Below, one piece after another: positions 6,603 through 12,782 of a stretch of 13,331 bases of DNA (position 1 is its first letter; the number at the start of each line of letters is the position of its first letter). The DNA is from an uncultured bacterium. Its GTDB lineage: Bacteria; Cyanobacteriota; Vampirovibrionia; Gastranaerophilales; Gastranaerophilaceae. Under the pieces are notes generated by a model, which worked only from the letters and a program-made list of their open reading frames with translations, was not told where the DNA came from and searched no databases. The position numbers were made by a program, and so were the translations under genes. The stretch is from assembly GCA_902803265.1 (NCBI GenBank), contig CADCPD010000071.1, forward strand, positions 1-13,331, written 5' to 3'.

Positions 6603-8543
6603 TCACCATTCTTCTGTAAATGATCTTGTTGTTCGTAAACCACGTTTTACAGGTTTAACTTTTGTTTGTTTTATTTCGACAACTCCGTTATTCTGCATTG
6701 ATACTTCACGCAGTCTTTTTTCTATTGCATCATAATTTGGTTTTAAAACTTTTTCTGCTGCTTTTGCGTAATTATGACAGTCTAAAGGTTCATTCCGTCT
6801 GTGTCCGGGTAATTTTTCCCAAACCCATTTAGCACCTTTCCACACTGGGTGTTCAGATAACAAACCATTAAAATATTTATCACTGCAACCTGCTTCAGGT
6901 CTTATAGGAAAGTGAACATAATTTGCACCGGGTGTTTGTGTTTTAAGGCTCGACATAATTTGTGCTTTACCTGCATCAACACCGATTATGTATAAATAAG
7001 TTTCAACAACTCTGTTGCCGTAATCAACTTTAACCTTGCTCGGCAAATTAACATAAGGATATTCGCCACCTTTACCTTTTATCGCAAATACATGTTTTGC
7101 ACGTCTGATTAAGGTTTCGGTGTAAACATCTTTAGTGTAGTGTCCGCCACTATCAACAAATGATAGTGAAACTTTTAAACCTTTGCCGTTTCTAAACTTA
7201 AATATTCTGTCGAATATTCTGTCGTCAAGTTGTTGCCAAGTTTCTTTTTCGTTCGGCTTGCCTAAAATCTGTCCGTATTCGATAACAAATTCTTCATTAA
7301 ATCGTGTATGACCTAATATTTCATACTCAAATCTGTCGTCTTGGGTATCAATTCCGGCTGTTAAACAAAGAACTCCGTCAGGTAATTCTGCTCCGTAATC
7401 TTCTCTGCGGTTCAAATATTCATCATCTGTTCCGATGTCTCCTCTGTCTTCCCATAATTCACCAAGAATTGTATTTGTGAAGGCTTGAAGTTTTATTGGA
7501 TCGTTTTTTGCCTGCAAAAATGCAAGACAGATATTTGACCAGTCAGCAAAACCGTTTGCAAATCCTTTTATCCAAAAAGAAACAACACCTTCTTTGAATG
7601 CATCTGGATTTTGATGAAACCATTTTTGAGGTTGTTTTTTCATCACCTTTTCAGGAGATATAACACCACAAGACGGACAGGCCCATCCTTTAACATCAAC
7701 TTTGTATGTCGGTTCTTTTTTGTTTTCAGATATTGTTTTTGTGTATGTAAAACGAATATCTTTAAATAATACTTCGTGCCATTCGCCGCATTGAGGACAT
7801 TTGTGCAACCATATTGCCTGTGTGCCCTCTTCGTATGATGCAACAATAGCACTATCACCTTTAATTGTCGGTGAAGAAACTTCTACATTTTTTGCTTCTT
7901 TTCTAAATGTAACTTGTCTTGCTTTAACAAGTTCCCAAGTATTACCTTCATTTTTAATATTCTTTTTGTGTCTGTCTCTTTCATCACCAAATACGGCTTT
8001 GACAGGTGTACTTGCTAAATCACCTGCGGATTGTGTACCAACCATTATTAACATACCGCCGGGGAATTCTTTTTCCAAAACGGTATTATTTACTTTAGCC
8101 GTGCTTTTTAATTTACGAATTTTTTTCTTTAAACACTTCGTATTCTTTAAAAGAGGTGTTATTCTTAATTTTGAAAACTTTTTGACTTGTCCTAATGTCG
8201 GTTCAACTAACATCATTACACAAGGATCATTATCTATTGTGTAACCAATGCAGTTCAATATCATTTCAGATTTGCCGGCTTGAGAGCAAGCAACAAGAAT
8301 TATTCTGTTAATCCTGTGATCCGAATATGCATCCATCGGTTCAACAAGATATGGTGTTCTTTCATTTCGCCACGGGCCCGCTTCTGCATTATCCGTTAAA
8401 ATTCTGTTTTCTTTTGCCCATTGTGATACTGAAATTTGTTTTGGCGGATCAAATAATGCCAAACTTTGAGAAAGACATTTATTAAGTCTGATAATTGCTG
8501 CATTATTATCATCACTAATATTCTTCGTCTTCATCTTCGCCAT
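6603..8543 (-). CDS. Terminase large subunit, GpA family
   Basis: A 646-residue DNA packaging motor of the lambda GpA type (gpA is 641 residues). The ATPase half has SQWAKENRILT (40-50), a Walker-A-like ACSQAGKS (85-92) and a Walker-B/DE motif FGDERDR (185-191). STPVKAVFGDE forms the usual lead-in. Two Cys pairs, CPQC (249-252) and CPSC (289-292), form a probable zinc finger of this family. The RNase H-like nuclease half has GIDTQDDR (Asp399), VDSGG (Asp464) and EPLDCHNYA (Asp588) as likely metal ligands. It translocates DNA into proheads and cuts it at the packaging site, working with the small subunit. The ATG overlaps the small subunit gene by 29 bases. It ends TGG-TGA, followed in frame by Ser and TAA. 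It appears intact. Confidence 0.93.
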   Translation of the reverse strand: MAKMKTKNISDDNNAAIIRLNKCLSQSLALFDPPKQISVSQWAKENRILTDNAEAGPWRNERTPYLVEPMDAYSDHRINRIILVACSQAGKSEMILNCIGYTIDNDPCVMMLVEPTLGQVKKFSKLRITPLLKNTKCLKKKIRKLKSTAKVNNTVLEKEFPGGMLIMVGTQSAGDLASTPVKAVFGDERDRHKKNIKNEGNTWELVKARQVTFRKEAKNVEVSSPTIKGDSAIVASYEEGTQAIWLHKCPQCGEWHEVLFKDIRFTYTKTISENKKEPTYKVDVKGWACPSCGVISPEKVMKKQPQKWFHQNPDAFKEGVVSFWIKGFANGFADWSNICLAFLQAKNDPIKLQAFTNTILGELWEDRGDIGTDDEYLNRREDYGAELPDGVLCLTAGIDTQDDRFEYEILGHTRFNEEFVIEYGQILGKPNEKETWQQLDDRIFDRIFKFRNGKGLKVSLSFVDSGGHYTKDVYTETLIRRAKHVFAIKGKGGEYPYVNLPSKVKVDYGNRVVETYLYIIGVDAGKAQIMSSLKTQTPGANYVHFPIRPEAGCSDKYFNGLLSEHPVWKGAKWVWEKLPGHRRNEPLDCHNYAKAAEKVLKPNYDAIEKRLREVSMQNNGVVEIKQTKVKPVKRGLRTTRSFTEEW

Positions 8544-9132
8544 TTACATCTCTTTTATTTCTTTCTTTTAATCTCTCTTTGTAGGCTTTTGGATCGTATT
8601 TATGATTTTTTAATTGTTCAAGAATAACAATTATTTCATCTTTTAAAATTTTATGGATTTCTCGGCTGTCTGATATGTCCGTCAGGTCTTCTGACAGTCT
8701 GCTTGGTAATGCTAAAAGCATTGCACGAATTGTCAGAACTAAATCATCAGTCATATATCTGACGTCTTCTGACCTGTGCATATTACCTTCAATCTCTGCG
8801 AGTTGAAGTCTTGCTGTTTTTATTTTGATTTGTTTAAGTTCAACATCTGCATCAAGTTTTGAACCCTCTTTTTCAAGGTTTCCGAGTTTTGCAGATTTAC
8901 CTTTTAATTGGTCTTGTAAATATTGAACATATGCTTTTACACTTTTTTGAATATCGTAAGTAAAAGGTTTTTTATTTCCTATTGCTTCAAATATTTTTTC
9001 TTCTCTGTCTTCATCATTTTGAGAATAGGTTATTTGCTGAATTCTTCTCTCTGTTATATTAAAGAGCCCTGCCAAATCGGCAGAGCCCACATATTTATTT
9101 ATTGTCGCTGTTAAATCAACTTGTGTCGTCAT
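8515..9132 (-). CDS. Terminase small subunit, Nu1-like
   Basis: A 205-residue acidic helical protein directly upstream of the GpA-type motor. Residues 16-36 (GSADLAGLFNITERRIQQI) form a winged helix-turn-helix like that of lambda Nu1, which recognises the packaging site. A linker follows, then a long helix from about residue 65 with coiled-coil character (KQIKIKTARLQLAEIEGNM, about 100-118). This is typical of the oligomerisation and terminase-contact region. The C-terminus is basic then acidic (KERNKRDV, then EDEDEEY). The gene starts at ATG 9132, overlapping the methylase end by 17 bases, with no obvious ribosome binding site, so it may depend on coupling. A stable GC-rich stem lies across codons 15-23. 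Confidence 0.82.
   Translation of the reverse strand: MTTQVDLTATINKYVGSADLAGLFNITERRIQQITYSQNDEDREEKIFEAIGNKKPFTYDIQKSVKAYVQYLQDQLKGKSAKLGNLEKEGSKLDADVELKQIKIKTARLQLAEIEGNMHRSEDVRYMTDDLVLTIRAMLLALPSRLSEDLTDISDSREIHKILKDEIIVILEQLKNHKYDPKAYKERLKERNKRDVNGEDEDEEY
9064..9088 (-). other. GC-rich stem-loop inside the start of the small terminase gene
   Basis: In the mRNA sense, a 10-base-pair stem forms from GGGCTCTGCC and GGCAGGGCTC, with eight Watson-Crick and two G-U pairs, around a five-base loop. Three Ts follow. It is the most GC-rich patch nearby in an AT-rich region and overlies the HTH codons of the small terminase. It could slow ribosomes, protect the mRNA, or form a partial terminator. 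It could also simply reflect codon choice for Gly-Ser-Ala-Asp-Leu-Ala-Gly-Leu. Confidence 0.4.
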
Positions 9133-9910
9133 AATTTTTTATGATTAATTCTTTATATTCGGTTATAATTGCTTTTCTGCCATTTATTCCGTTTCTTCTC
9201 GATACAGGGATAATATCGAAGTCTTTGTATAGTTTTCTGATTTTTTCGGAATCATCATAAGAAAGAATAAACTTTCCTTTAATGTTCGACAGAATTTCTT
9301 TTAATTCTTCATGTTTAAACTTTGCAGTTGAACAGGTTTTATATCCTGTTCCTTTTGAATATGGTGGATCGCAATAGAAAAACGAATACTCATTATCATA
9401 TTTTGGTATAAGTTCATCAAAACTCAAATTTTCAATAAAAACTTTATCTAATCTTTTTGAAATTTCTCTTATTCTGATTAAAAGGTTTTCACAAGATTTT
9501 GCACCACTATCACCTTTTAAAGCAGTTCCGTAAGTTGAACCTTTACCACCGAACGAATGATGCAGCAGATAAATAAATTTTGCAGCATCTTGAATTTCAG
9601 TTCAACTGCTTGAAGTAAGATAATCAGCAAATTGTTTTCTTGAATTCAAAGAAAATTCTAACTCTTTTATAAGTGCTTCCGGATGAAATTTTACTATTTT
9701 AAAAAGGTTTGTTAATCTGTTGTCTAAATCGTTATAAACTTCAAGTTTTGCATGTTTGTCTTTTCCGAATAACACCCAAGCACCACCGCCAAAAGGCTCA
9801 ATATATGATTTTATGCTGTCATACGGTATTAATTCAATAATTGTTTTTCTTAATAATCTTTTTCCGCCAACCCAAGTAATTAAGTGATCTGCAATATTTT
9901 TATTACTCAT
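9116..9910 (-). pseudogene. dam: D12-class DNA adenine methyltransferase interrupted by one in-frame TGA
   Basis: A phage Dam-like N6-adenine methyltransferase, which would methylate adenines in short DNA sites to protect phage DNA or mark it. The N-terminal half (9910 to 9605) has WVGGKRLL (residues 13-20), the SAM-binding EPFGGGAWVLF (38-48) and SRKQFADYL. Codon 103 (9602-9604) is TGA. The same frame then continues with TEIQDAAKFIYLLHHSFGGK, typical of the family, and the catalytic DPPY (181-184), and ends at 9116. Total length of 264 codons matches intact relatives, and both halves share one frame, so a single base change explains the break. Relatives usually have a hydrophobic residue, often Leu, before T-D/E-I-Q, which favours TTA to TGA. 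ATG 9910 has an AAAGGAGGA ribosome binding site. An alternative is readthrough as Trp. Confidence 0.85.
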
Positions 9911-9943
9911 TTGATAAAATCCTCCTTTTAAAGTGTTTAAATT

Positions 9944-9979
9944 TTGCACACCTTACGATACGATATATATCGCAGGTGT
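9944..9979. promoter_or_regulatory. Palindromic region between methylase and a divergent small ORF
   Basis: Positions 9961-9972 are a perfect 12-base palindrome, CGATATATATCG. It is flanked by ACACCT at 9948-9953 and its complement AGGTGT at 9974-9979, so the whole can fold as an imperfect hairpin or act as a dyad operator. On the plus strand, TTGCAC at 9944-9949 and TATATC at 9966-9971 are 16 bases apart, making a weak promoter candidate. The region lies between two divergent starts, each with GGAGG and ATGAGTAAT. A repressor or self-regulating operator is inferred, not shown. Confidence 0.4.
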
Positions 9980-9994
9980 TCATTGGAGGTTTCA

Positions 9995-10243
9995 ATGAGT
10001 AATGAATTAAATAATGGCAGTTATTTAGTTCATCAAGGCTTTTTTCAAAAGTCTTGCCTGTTTTTTTTAAAGAAAGAGGCAAGTCTTTTAATCTTACCTC
10101 ACATAATTCTATTAGTGTTCATTCTAAATATTTTTACTTCAGGTTTGAATCGGTCTCTTTCGACTTCGTTAAAATCTAAAATTTTAAATGACGGCTGTTT
10201 ATTAACCATTCCAATTGAATACAACCAATTCATATCGTTATAA
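9995..10243 (+). CDS. Possible small plus-strand gene with a hydrophobic segment
   Basis: An 82-residue ORF on the strand opposite to every other gene. ATG 9995 has a strong ribosome binding site (GGAGG, six bases upstream) behind the palindromic region. The first residues are MSNELNNGSYLVHQGFF, and a hydrophobic stretch LLILPHIILLVFILNIF (about residues 31-47) could span a membrane. No family is recognised. Two things argue against it: the second half lies antisense to the 3' end of the 134-residue gene, where hydrophobic runs are expected by chance, and the early part overlaps an inverted repeat. It may be a shorter or decayed gene, or no gene at all. The start signals are the only strong evidence. 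Confidence 0.25.
   Translation: MSNELNNGSYLVHQGFFQKSCLFFLKKEASLLILPHIILLVFILNIFTSGLNRSLSTSLKSKILNDGCLLTIPIEYNQFISL
10047..10089 (-). terminator. Imperfect inverted repeat downstream of the 134-residue gene
   Basis: Arms at 10047-10059 and 10077-10089 pair over 12 of 13 positions with one A-A mismatch, with core CTTGCCT/AGGCAAG and A/T-rich outer ends. The loop is 17 bases with a long homopolymer run. The stem starts ten bases after the TGA of the 134-residue gene. The 3' arm ends in CTTTT but is followed by GAAAAAAG, so termination on the minus strand is plausible but not textbook. The core AGGCAAG arm can also pair partly with a downstream CCTTG, giving an alternative smaller hairpin. Confidence 0.4.
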
Positions 10244-10503
10244 GTTCCATTCTTTGGCTGTTTTAATCCGTCTTCGTAACCGGAAGATGACCACTTTTTA
10301 ATAAATTTGTCAGCCTGTCCTTTTTTTGAATATCTTTCAATTAACTTACCATCAACTATTCTTCTTTGGCTCAATAATGCTTTTTTCTTTCCGCATTTAG
10401 GACATCTGACAATTTCAATATATCTGTTTTCGTACTTTTCTGTATCCGGAAGAAGTCTTTTTTCATCGGCTGGATGATATATGCCACAACAGAATATGCT
10501 CAT
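10099..10503 (-). CDS. Hypothetical phage protein with a CxxC motif
   Basis: A 134-residue protein that I do not recognise. It begins MSIFCCGIYHPADEKR and has RCPKCGKKKA (Cys34, Cys37), which with Cys5 and Cys6 could bind one zinc ion, giving a zinc-ribbon-like N-terminus. Basic segments follow (YSKKGQADKFIKKW), then a polar middle with NDMNWLYSIGMVNKQPSFKI, and a C-terminus ending KIFRMNTNRIM. A clean ribosome binding site (TTAAGGAG) precedes ATG 10503. It is the first gene after the presumed late control region and lies just before the methylase, where phages often carry small DNA-handling or HNH-like accessory proteins. No nuclease motif is visible, so no function is assigned. Confidence 0.65.
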   Translation of the reverse strand: MSIFCCGIYHPADEKRLLPDTEKYENRYIEIVRCPKCGKKKALLSQRRIVDGKLIERYSKKGQADKFIKKWSSSGYEDGLKQPKNGTYNDMNWLYSIGMVNKQPSFKILDFNEVERDRFKPEVKIFRMNTNRIM

Positions 10504-10608
10504 AAATAACTCCTTAAGATACAGTTAGACAAATTTAAGACAGCGACTCCAGTTCTATTACTGCTATTTACTTGCAAACCTTATTCAAAGGTGATACTTG
10601 GACAACTG

Positions 10609-10639
10609 CTTATAACTTTATCATTATAACTTTTTTCAA
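10609..10639 (-). promoter_or_regulatory. Candidate late-operon promoter with doubled AAGTTATAA
   Basis: On the minus strand, TTGAAA at 10639-10634 and TATAAG at 10614-10609 could be -35 and -10 elements, but the 19-base gap is long. A TATAAT at 10628-10623 is a better -10 with no matching -35. The nonamer AAGTTATAA occurs twice, 14 bases apart. A weak -35 is what an activator-dependent promoter would show. It would drive the 134-residue gene, about 105 bases downstream, and the packaging genes beyond. Confidence 0.35.
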
Positions 10640-10656
10640 TGTCCTTTTTCGGACAT
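10639..10656. promoter_or_regulatory. Perfect inverted repeat ATGTCC-N6-GGACAT, possible operator
   Basis: Two perfect 6-base arms, ATGTCC and GGACAT, enclose a 6-base spacer. This is the size and symmetry of a site for a dimeric helix-turn-helix protein. It lies 31 bases after the stop of the LuxR-type HTH gene and immediately upstream of the promoter-like sequence, with another GGACA half-site at 10600-10604. A second reading is a plus-strand terminator, since the hairpin is followed there by CTTTTGTTTTT. On the minus strand it is followed by As and so would not terminate. Confidence 0.45.
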
Positions 10657-10687
10657 CTTTTGTTTTTGAGCAGTTTTGTCTTTTCCC

Positions 10688-10897
10688 CTATTTTGTGTTT
10701 TTTTCGATAATATCAATATTTTTGCCGTATTTATAACACAATTCTTTTGAGTTTTTTGCTTCAAATTTTCTATTAAGTTTCTTTACAATTCTTGAAATAT
10801 GTCGTTCCGTATAGTTTAAATTGTTCGCAATTTCTGCATTTGACTGACCTGCAGATAAACCATTTAATACAACTATCTCCTCTTTTGTCAAATTCAA
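10688..10897 (-). CDS. Small LuxR/GerE-type helix-turn-helix regulator
   Basis: A 69-residue protein consisting of only a GerE/LuxR-type DNA-binding domain. LTKEEIVVLNGLSAGQSNAEIANNLNYTERHISRIVKKLNRKF (residues 3-45, given in parts: LTKEEIVVLNGLSAGQS, then NAEIANNLNYTERHISRIVK) shows the family's T.rE..Vl.l.a.G.sn.EIA..L..s...V...v..i..K pattern. No sensor domain is present. The start is TTG at 10897 with an ideal GGAGG seven bases upstream; the ORF holds no internal Met. Position just before a palindrome and promoter-like sequence and upstream of the packaging genes suggests a late-gene activator or repressor acting on DNA as a dimer, but this is inferred. It could also be a sigma-region-4-like protein, which shares the same fold. 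Confidence 0.8.
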   Translation of the reverse strand: MNLTKEEIVVLNGLSAGQSNAEIANNLNYTERHISRIVKKLNRKFEAKNSKELCYKYGKNIDIIEKNTK

Positions 10898-10919
10898 TTT
10901 TGTTCCTCCTCAATTAAGA

Positions 10920-11744
10920 CTAAATAAACACTGTATCTTCACAAACTTGATTATTGTCTGTTATTTTGCAAGTCATATCTTCTGTTACTTTAACTTTTAC
11001 AAAAGCCGATTTGCTATCAAATAAAAATGCACTTTTATAATCTTCGCAAATTAAATATTTACCATCGAAAATAAATTTTTGTTGGTTTGGTGATATTATT
11101 GTGCAACCCTTATTTAAAGTATGAATATATGCTTTTTTATCAATATGATTTGGTAATATATCAGCATATTGAGAATATTCTTCAATAAAATTTTTGTAGA
11201 TGTCTGTATAATTTTTCCTTAACTGATATAAAAATTCAGGAATTTGTTTTTCCTGATATGATTTTATGACTTTGGGTTCAAATACATAATAAGGTTTAAA
11301 TGAACATATTTGATTTAAAAATTCATTATTAAATTTATCAGCAGGAATAAATTCTTGAATTGTGCCCTTTAAAAATGAAGGATCTGTTATTTGATGTTTT
11401 TCTTTGTCATAAGAAACACAGGCAAGGTGCAACCAAAAATCTTCCCCAACTTTTCCAACGCATTTTCCAGAAGAAACATCTTTTATTTTTGCATATAATT
11501 CATCATTTTTATATTTATTTCTAAATTCAGAATATCTACTTGCTCGGCTTGTATATCCTTTAATTATTTCTTTTTTACCATATTTACAAGTGGCATTTTT
11601 TAATAAGCAAGAACCTTCTTTATAAAAATCACATTCATTGCATTTGTCACAGTAAATAATTTCAGCACTTAAAGGAGTTTCTTTTTTACTAAAAAAGCCT
11701 TTACCACCATATAAACTAACATTTATTTTTTCAATTTCGTTCAT
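10920..11744 (-). CDS. Hypothetical protein with an N-terminal cysteine cluster
   Basis: A 274-residue protein of no family that I recognise. The N-terminus has a dense Cys cluster: CDKCNECDFYKEGSC (Cys32, 35, 38, 46) plus Cys53 in NATCKYGKKE. This could bind zinc or an iron-sulfur cluster and resembles the ferredoxin-like clusters sometimes appended to phage proteins. The middle (about residues 95-200) has FWLHLACVSYDKEK and aromatic-rich helices (FLYQLRKNYTDIYKNFIEEY), and the C-terminus is beta-rich. There are no membrane segments. Its ATG overlaps the preceding 42-residue ORF and has GAGGTGAAG as ribosome binding site, so translation is coupled. The stop is TAG, then 22 bases to the HTH gene. 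Product function is unknown. Confidence 0.7.
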   Translation of the reverse strand: MNEIEKINVSLYGGKGFFSKKETPLSAEIIYCDKCNECDFYKEGSCLLKNATCKYGKKEIIKGYTSRASRYSEFRNKYKNDELYAKIKDVSSGKCVGKVGEDFWLHLACVSYDKEKHQITDPSFLKGTIQEFIPADKFNNEFLNQICSFKPYYVFEPKVIKSYQEKQIPEFLYQLRKNYTDIYKNFIEEYSQYADILPNHIDKKAYIHTLNKGCTIISPNQQKFIFDGKYLICEDYKSAFLFDSKSAFVKVKVTEDMTCKITDNNQVCEDTVFI

Positions 11745-11859
11745 TCTTCACCTCTGTAATTAGTTTATAAGTTTTTATTTTGCTTTTTGTTCTGTGTTTT
11801 TCATAATAGGAAGAATCAATAATGTCTTCGATATCAAAATTTAATGGATAATTATTCAT
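11731..11859 (-). CDS. 42-residue hypothetical protein, coupled on both sides
   Basis: A short ORF in the gap between the coiled-coil gene and the cysteine-cluster gene. It begins MNNYPLNFDIEDIIDSSYYE and ends in ITEVKNERN. It overlaps the upstream gene's stop by eight bases and the downstream start by 14. Its ribosome binding site, GAGGTGAAG, is identical to the one that lies inside its own 3' end and serves the next gene. Acidic N-terminal and basic C-terminal parts are visible and no domain is recognised. The perfect fit to the gap, ribosome binding site and coupling make it likely to be translated. It could act mainly as a translational relay. Confidence 0.55.
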   Translation of the reverse strand: MNNYPLNFDIEDIIDSSYYEKHRTKSKIKTYKLITEVKNERN

Positions 11860-12304
11860 TCTTCACCTCATTTATTCTGTTTAAGATAGTTTCTTTTATA
11901 CACTTTAGACATTCACCATAATCATCACAACCACATTCTCGACTTTCACAAGTTATATCTTCTTTTAATTCTTTCTCTATTTCTTCAAGTGCATTATTAT
12001 GTCTTTGTAATAATACAAGATTATGTGTATTAGCTTTTTGTATAGATATTAGCCTACTTTCAGTATCTTGTAGTTTATTCTCCACAGTATTTCTATTTAT
12101 TATTAGATTTCCATTTTCTTCATTTAATTTAATAATCTTTTCTTTCAACTCCTCGTTTTCTTGTTTGAGTTGTTGTAGTTGCTCATTTTGTTCATAAATT
12201 GCTTTTACAAGGTCAATATCTTTGTACGGATTTAAACTATATCCTATTGTTGAACGGCTTTCATCTATTATTTCCGTAAAGTATTCTTTTATGTCTATTT
12301 CCAT
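11852..12304 (-). CDS. Coiled-coil phage protein with a cysteine-rich C-terminus
   Basis: A 150-residue protein. Residues 35-115 form a long coiled coil (EQLQQLKQENEELKEKIIKL is the clearest heptad run). The C-terminal 32 residues hold five Cys in CESRECGCDDYGECLKC (119-135), probably a small zinc-binding knob. The N-terminus (FTEIIDESRSTIGYSLNPYKD) is short and non-repetitive. Such small coiled-coil ORFs are common in the accessory part of phage genomes, but I cannot name the family or function. A GGAG ribosome binding site lies inside the previous gene's stop region (AAGGAGTAA), so it is coupled. Its own 3' end carries the ribosome binding site of the 42-residue ORF. Confidence 0.7.
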   Translation of the reverse strand: MEIDIKEYFTEIIDESRSTIGYSLNPYKDIDLVKAIYEQNEQLQQLKQENEELKEKIIKLNEENGNLIINRNTVENKLQDTESRLISIQKANTHNLVLLQRHNNALEEIEKELKEDITCESRECGCDDYGECLKCIKETILNRINEVKNE

Positions 12305-12307
12305 TAT

Positions 12308-12475
12308 TTACTCCTTTATTAAAATTGCTTGAAAAACACTACAATAGTCATATTGTTCACTATCAACAAAGCCACAATTAGTAGAAGAAATTTTGAAACC
12401 TTGTTGAAGTTTTAAATTTACTTTATCAATAAATTCTTTTTTACTATTTGCTTCTATTACTGTTATTTCACTCAT
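12308..12475 (-). CDS. Small DUF1737-like protein (55 residues)
   Basis: A short gene filling the gap between the ASCH and coiled-coil genes. Its pattern is a strand (ITVIEANS), a helix (KEFIDKVNLKLQQGFKI), a polar loop, and a last strand ending FQAILIKE. This is the layout of DUF1737-like proteins, in which 'v....s..eLe..vn..i.eGw..iG' is followed by a final '..y.Qa.vk'. It starts at ATG 12475 with an AGGAG about nine bases upstream and ends at TAA, three bases before the next ATG. Function of the family is unknown. Product size, spacing and ribosome binding site make it very likely a real gene. Confidence 0.72.
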   Translation of the reverse strand: MSEITVIEANSKKEFIDKVNLKLQQGFKISSTNCGFVDSEQYDYCSVFQAILIKE

Positions 12476-12486
12476 TATTCGCACTC

Positions 12487-12762
12487 CTAAATTAGTTCAA
12501 ATTCTATGTCTAAAACGGCTTCATTTGTTTTTAAATCGGTGTTTATGCCGTTTTCTATTGCCGATACATTTTTAATAATTGCCTTTAATCTTCGATTTCT
12601 ATCATTTTTTGCAGGATAACCACACGCAAAAACACAAACACAAGGCAATTTGCGATATAATAATCTTGAAGCCCAATAATCAGTATATAAACGATATTCG
12701 TGCGTTTTCTCACCGCTTTTTATTTTCTTAAACCATTCTTTTTTAAGGTTGAATGTTAGCAT
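12487..12762 (-). CDS. ASCH/PUA-like domain protein
   Basis: A 91-residue protein with an ASCH (PUA-like) fold pattern. It opens with a strand and KKEWFKKIKSGEKTHEYR (7-24), the family's 'k....i..G.KtvE.R' entry motif, which lines the putative ligand pocket. A central hydrophobic strand CVCVFACGY (41-49) and a late strand AVLDIEFELI (82-91) follow. ASCH proteins are thought to bind RNA or modified nucleotides, and some act as nucleases or amidohydrolases on modified cytidines; which applies here is not shown. An AAAGGAG ribosome binding site precedes ATG 12762, and an 18-base gap follows the DUF4942-like gene. Location in a phage accessory block fits a small nucleic-acid-modifying or defence-related protein. 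Confidence 0.68.
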   Translation of the reverse strand: MLTFNLKKEWFKKIKSGEKTHEYRLYTDYWASRLLYRKLPCVCVFACGYPAKNDRNRRLKAIIKNVSAIENGINTDLKTNEAVLDIEFELI

Positions 12763-12782
12763 TTAATAACTCCTTTAATACT

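Noticed and set aside
7643..7858. Minus-strand 71-residue ORF inside the large terminase
   Set aside because: It overlaps the zinc-finger region of the terminase in another frame and has no independent start signals.
9602..9604. Alternative genetic code with TGA as Trp for the whole phage
   Set aside because: Trp is encoded by TGG throughout, and the large terminase, the 134-residue gene and the 42-residue ORF all end at TGA in sensible places. The second interrupted gene has TAA, not TGA. A local mutation is simpler, though the methylase alone could still be a readthrough case.
10577..10592. Small inverted repeat ACCTT-N5-AAGGT as a regulatory hairpin
   Set aside because: A five-base stem in AT-rich DNA is expected by chance and no T-run follows.
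10504..10687. A small RNA or tRNA in the gap between the HTH gene and the 134-residue gene
   Set aside because: No cloverleaf arms, CCA-type end or conserved tRNA boxes could be found by eye on either strand.
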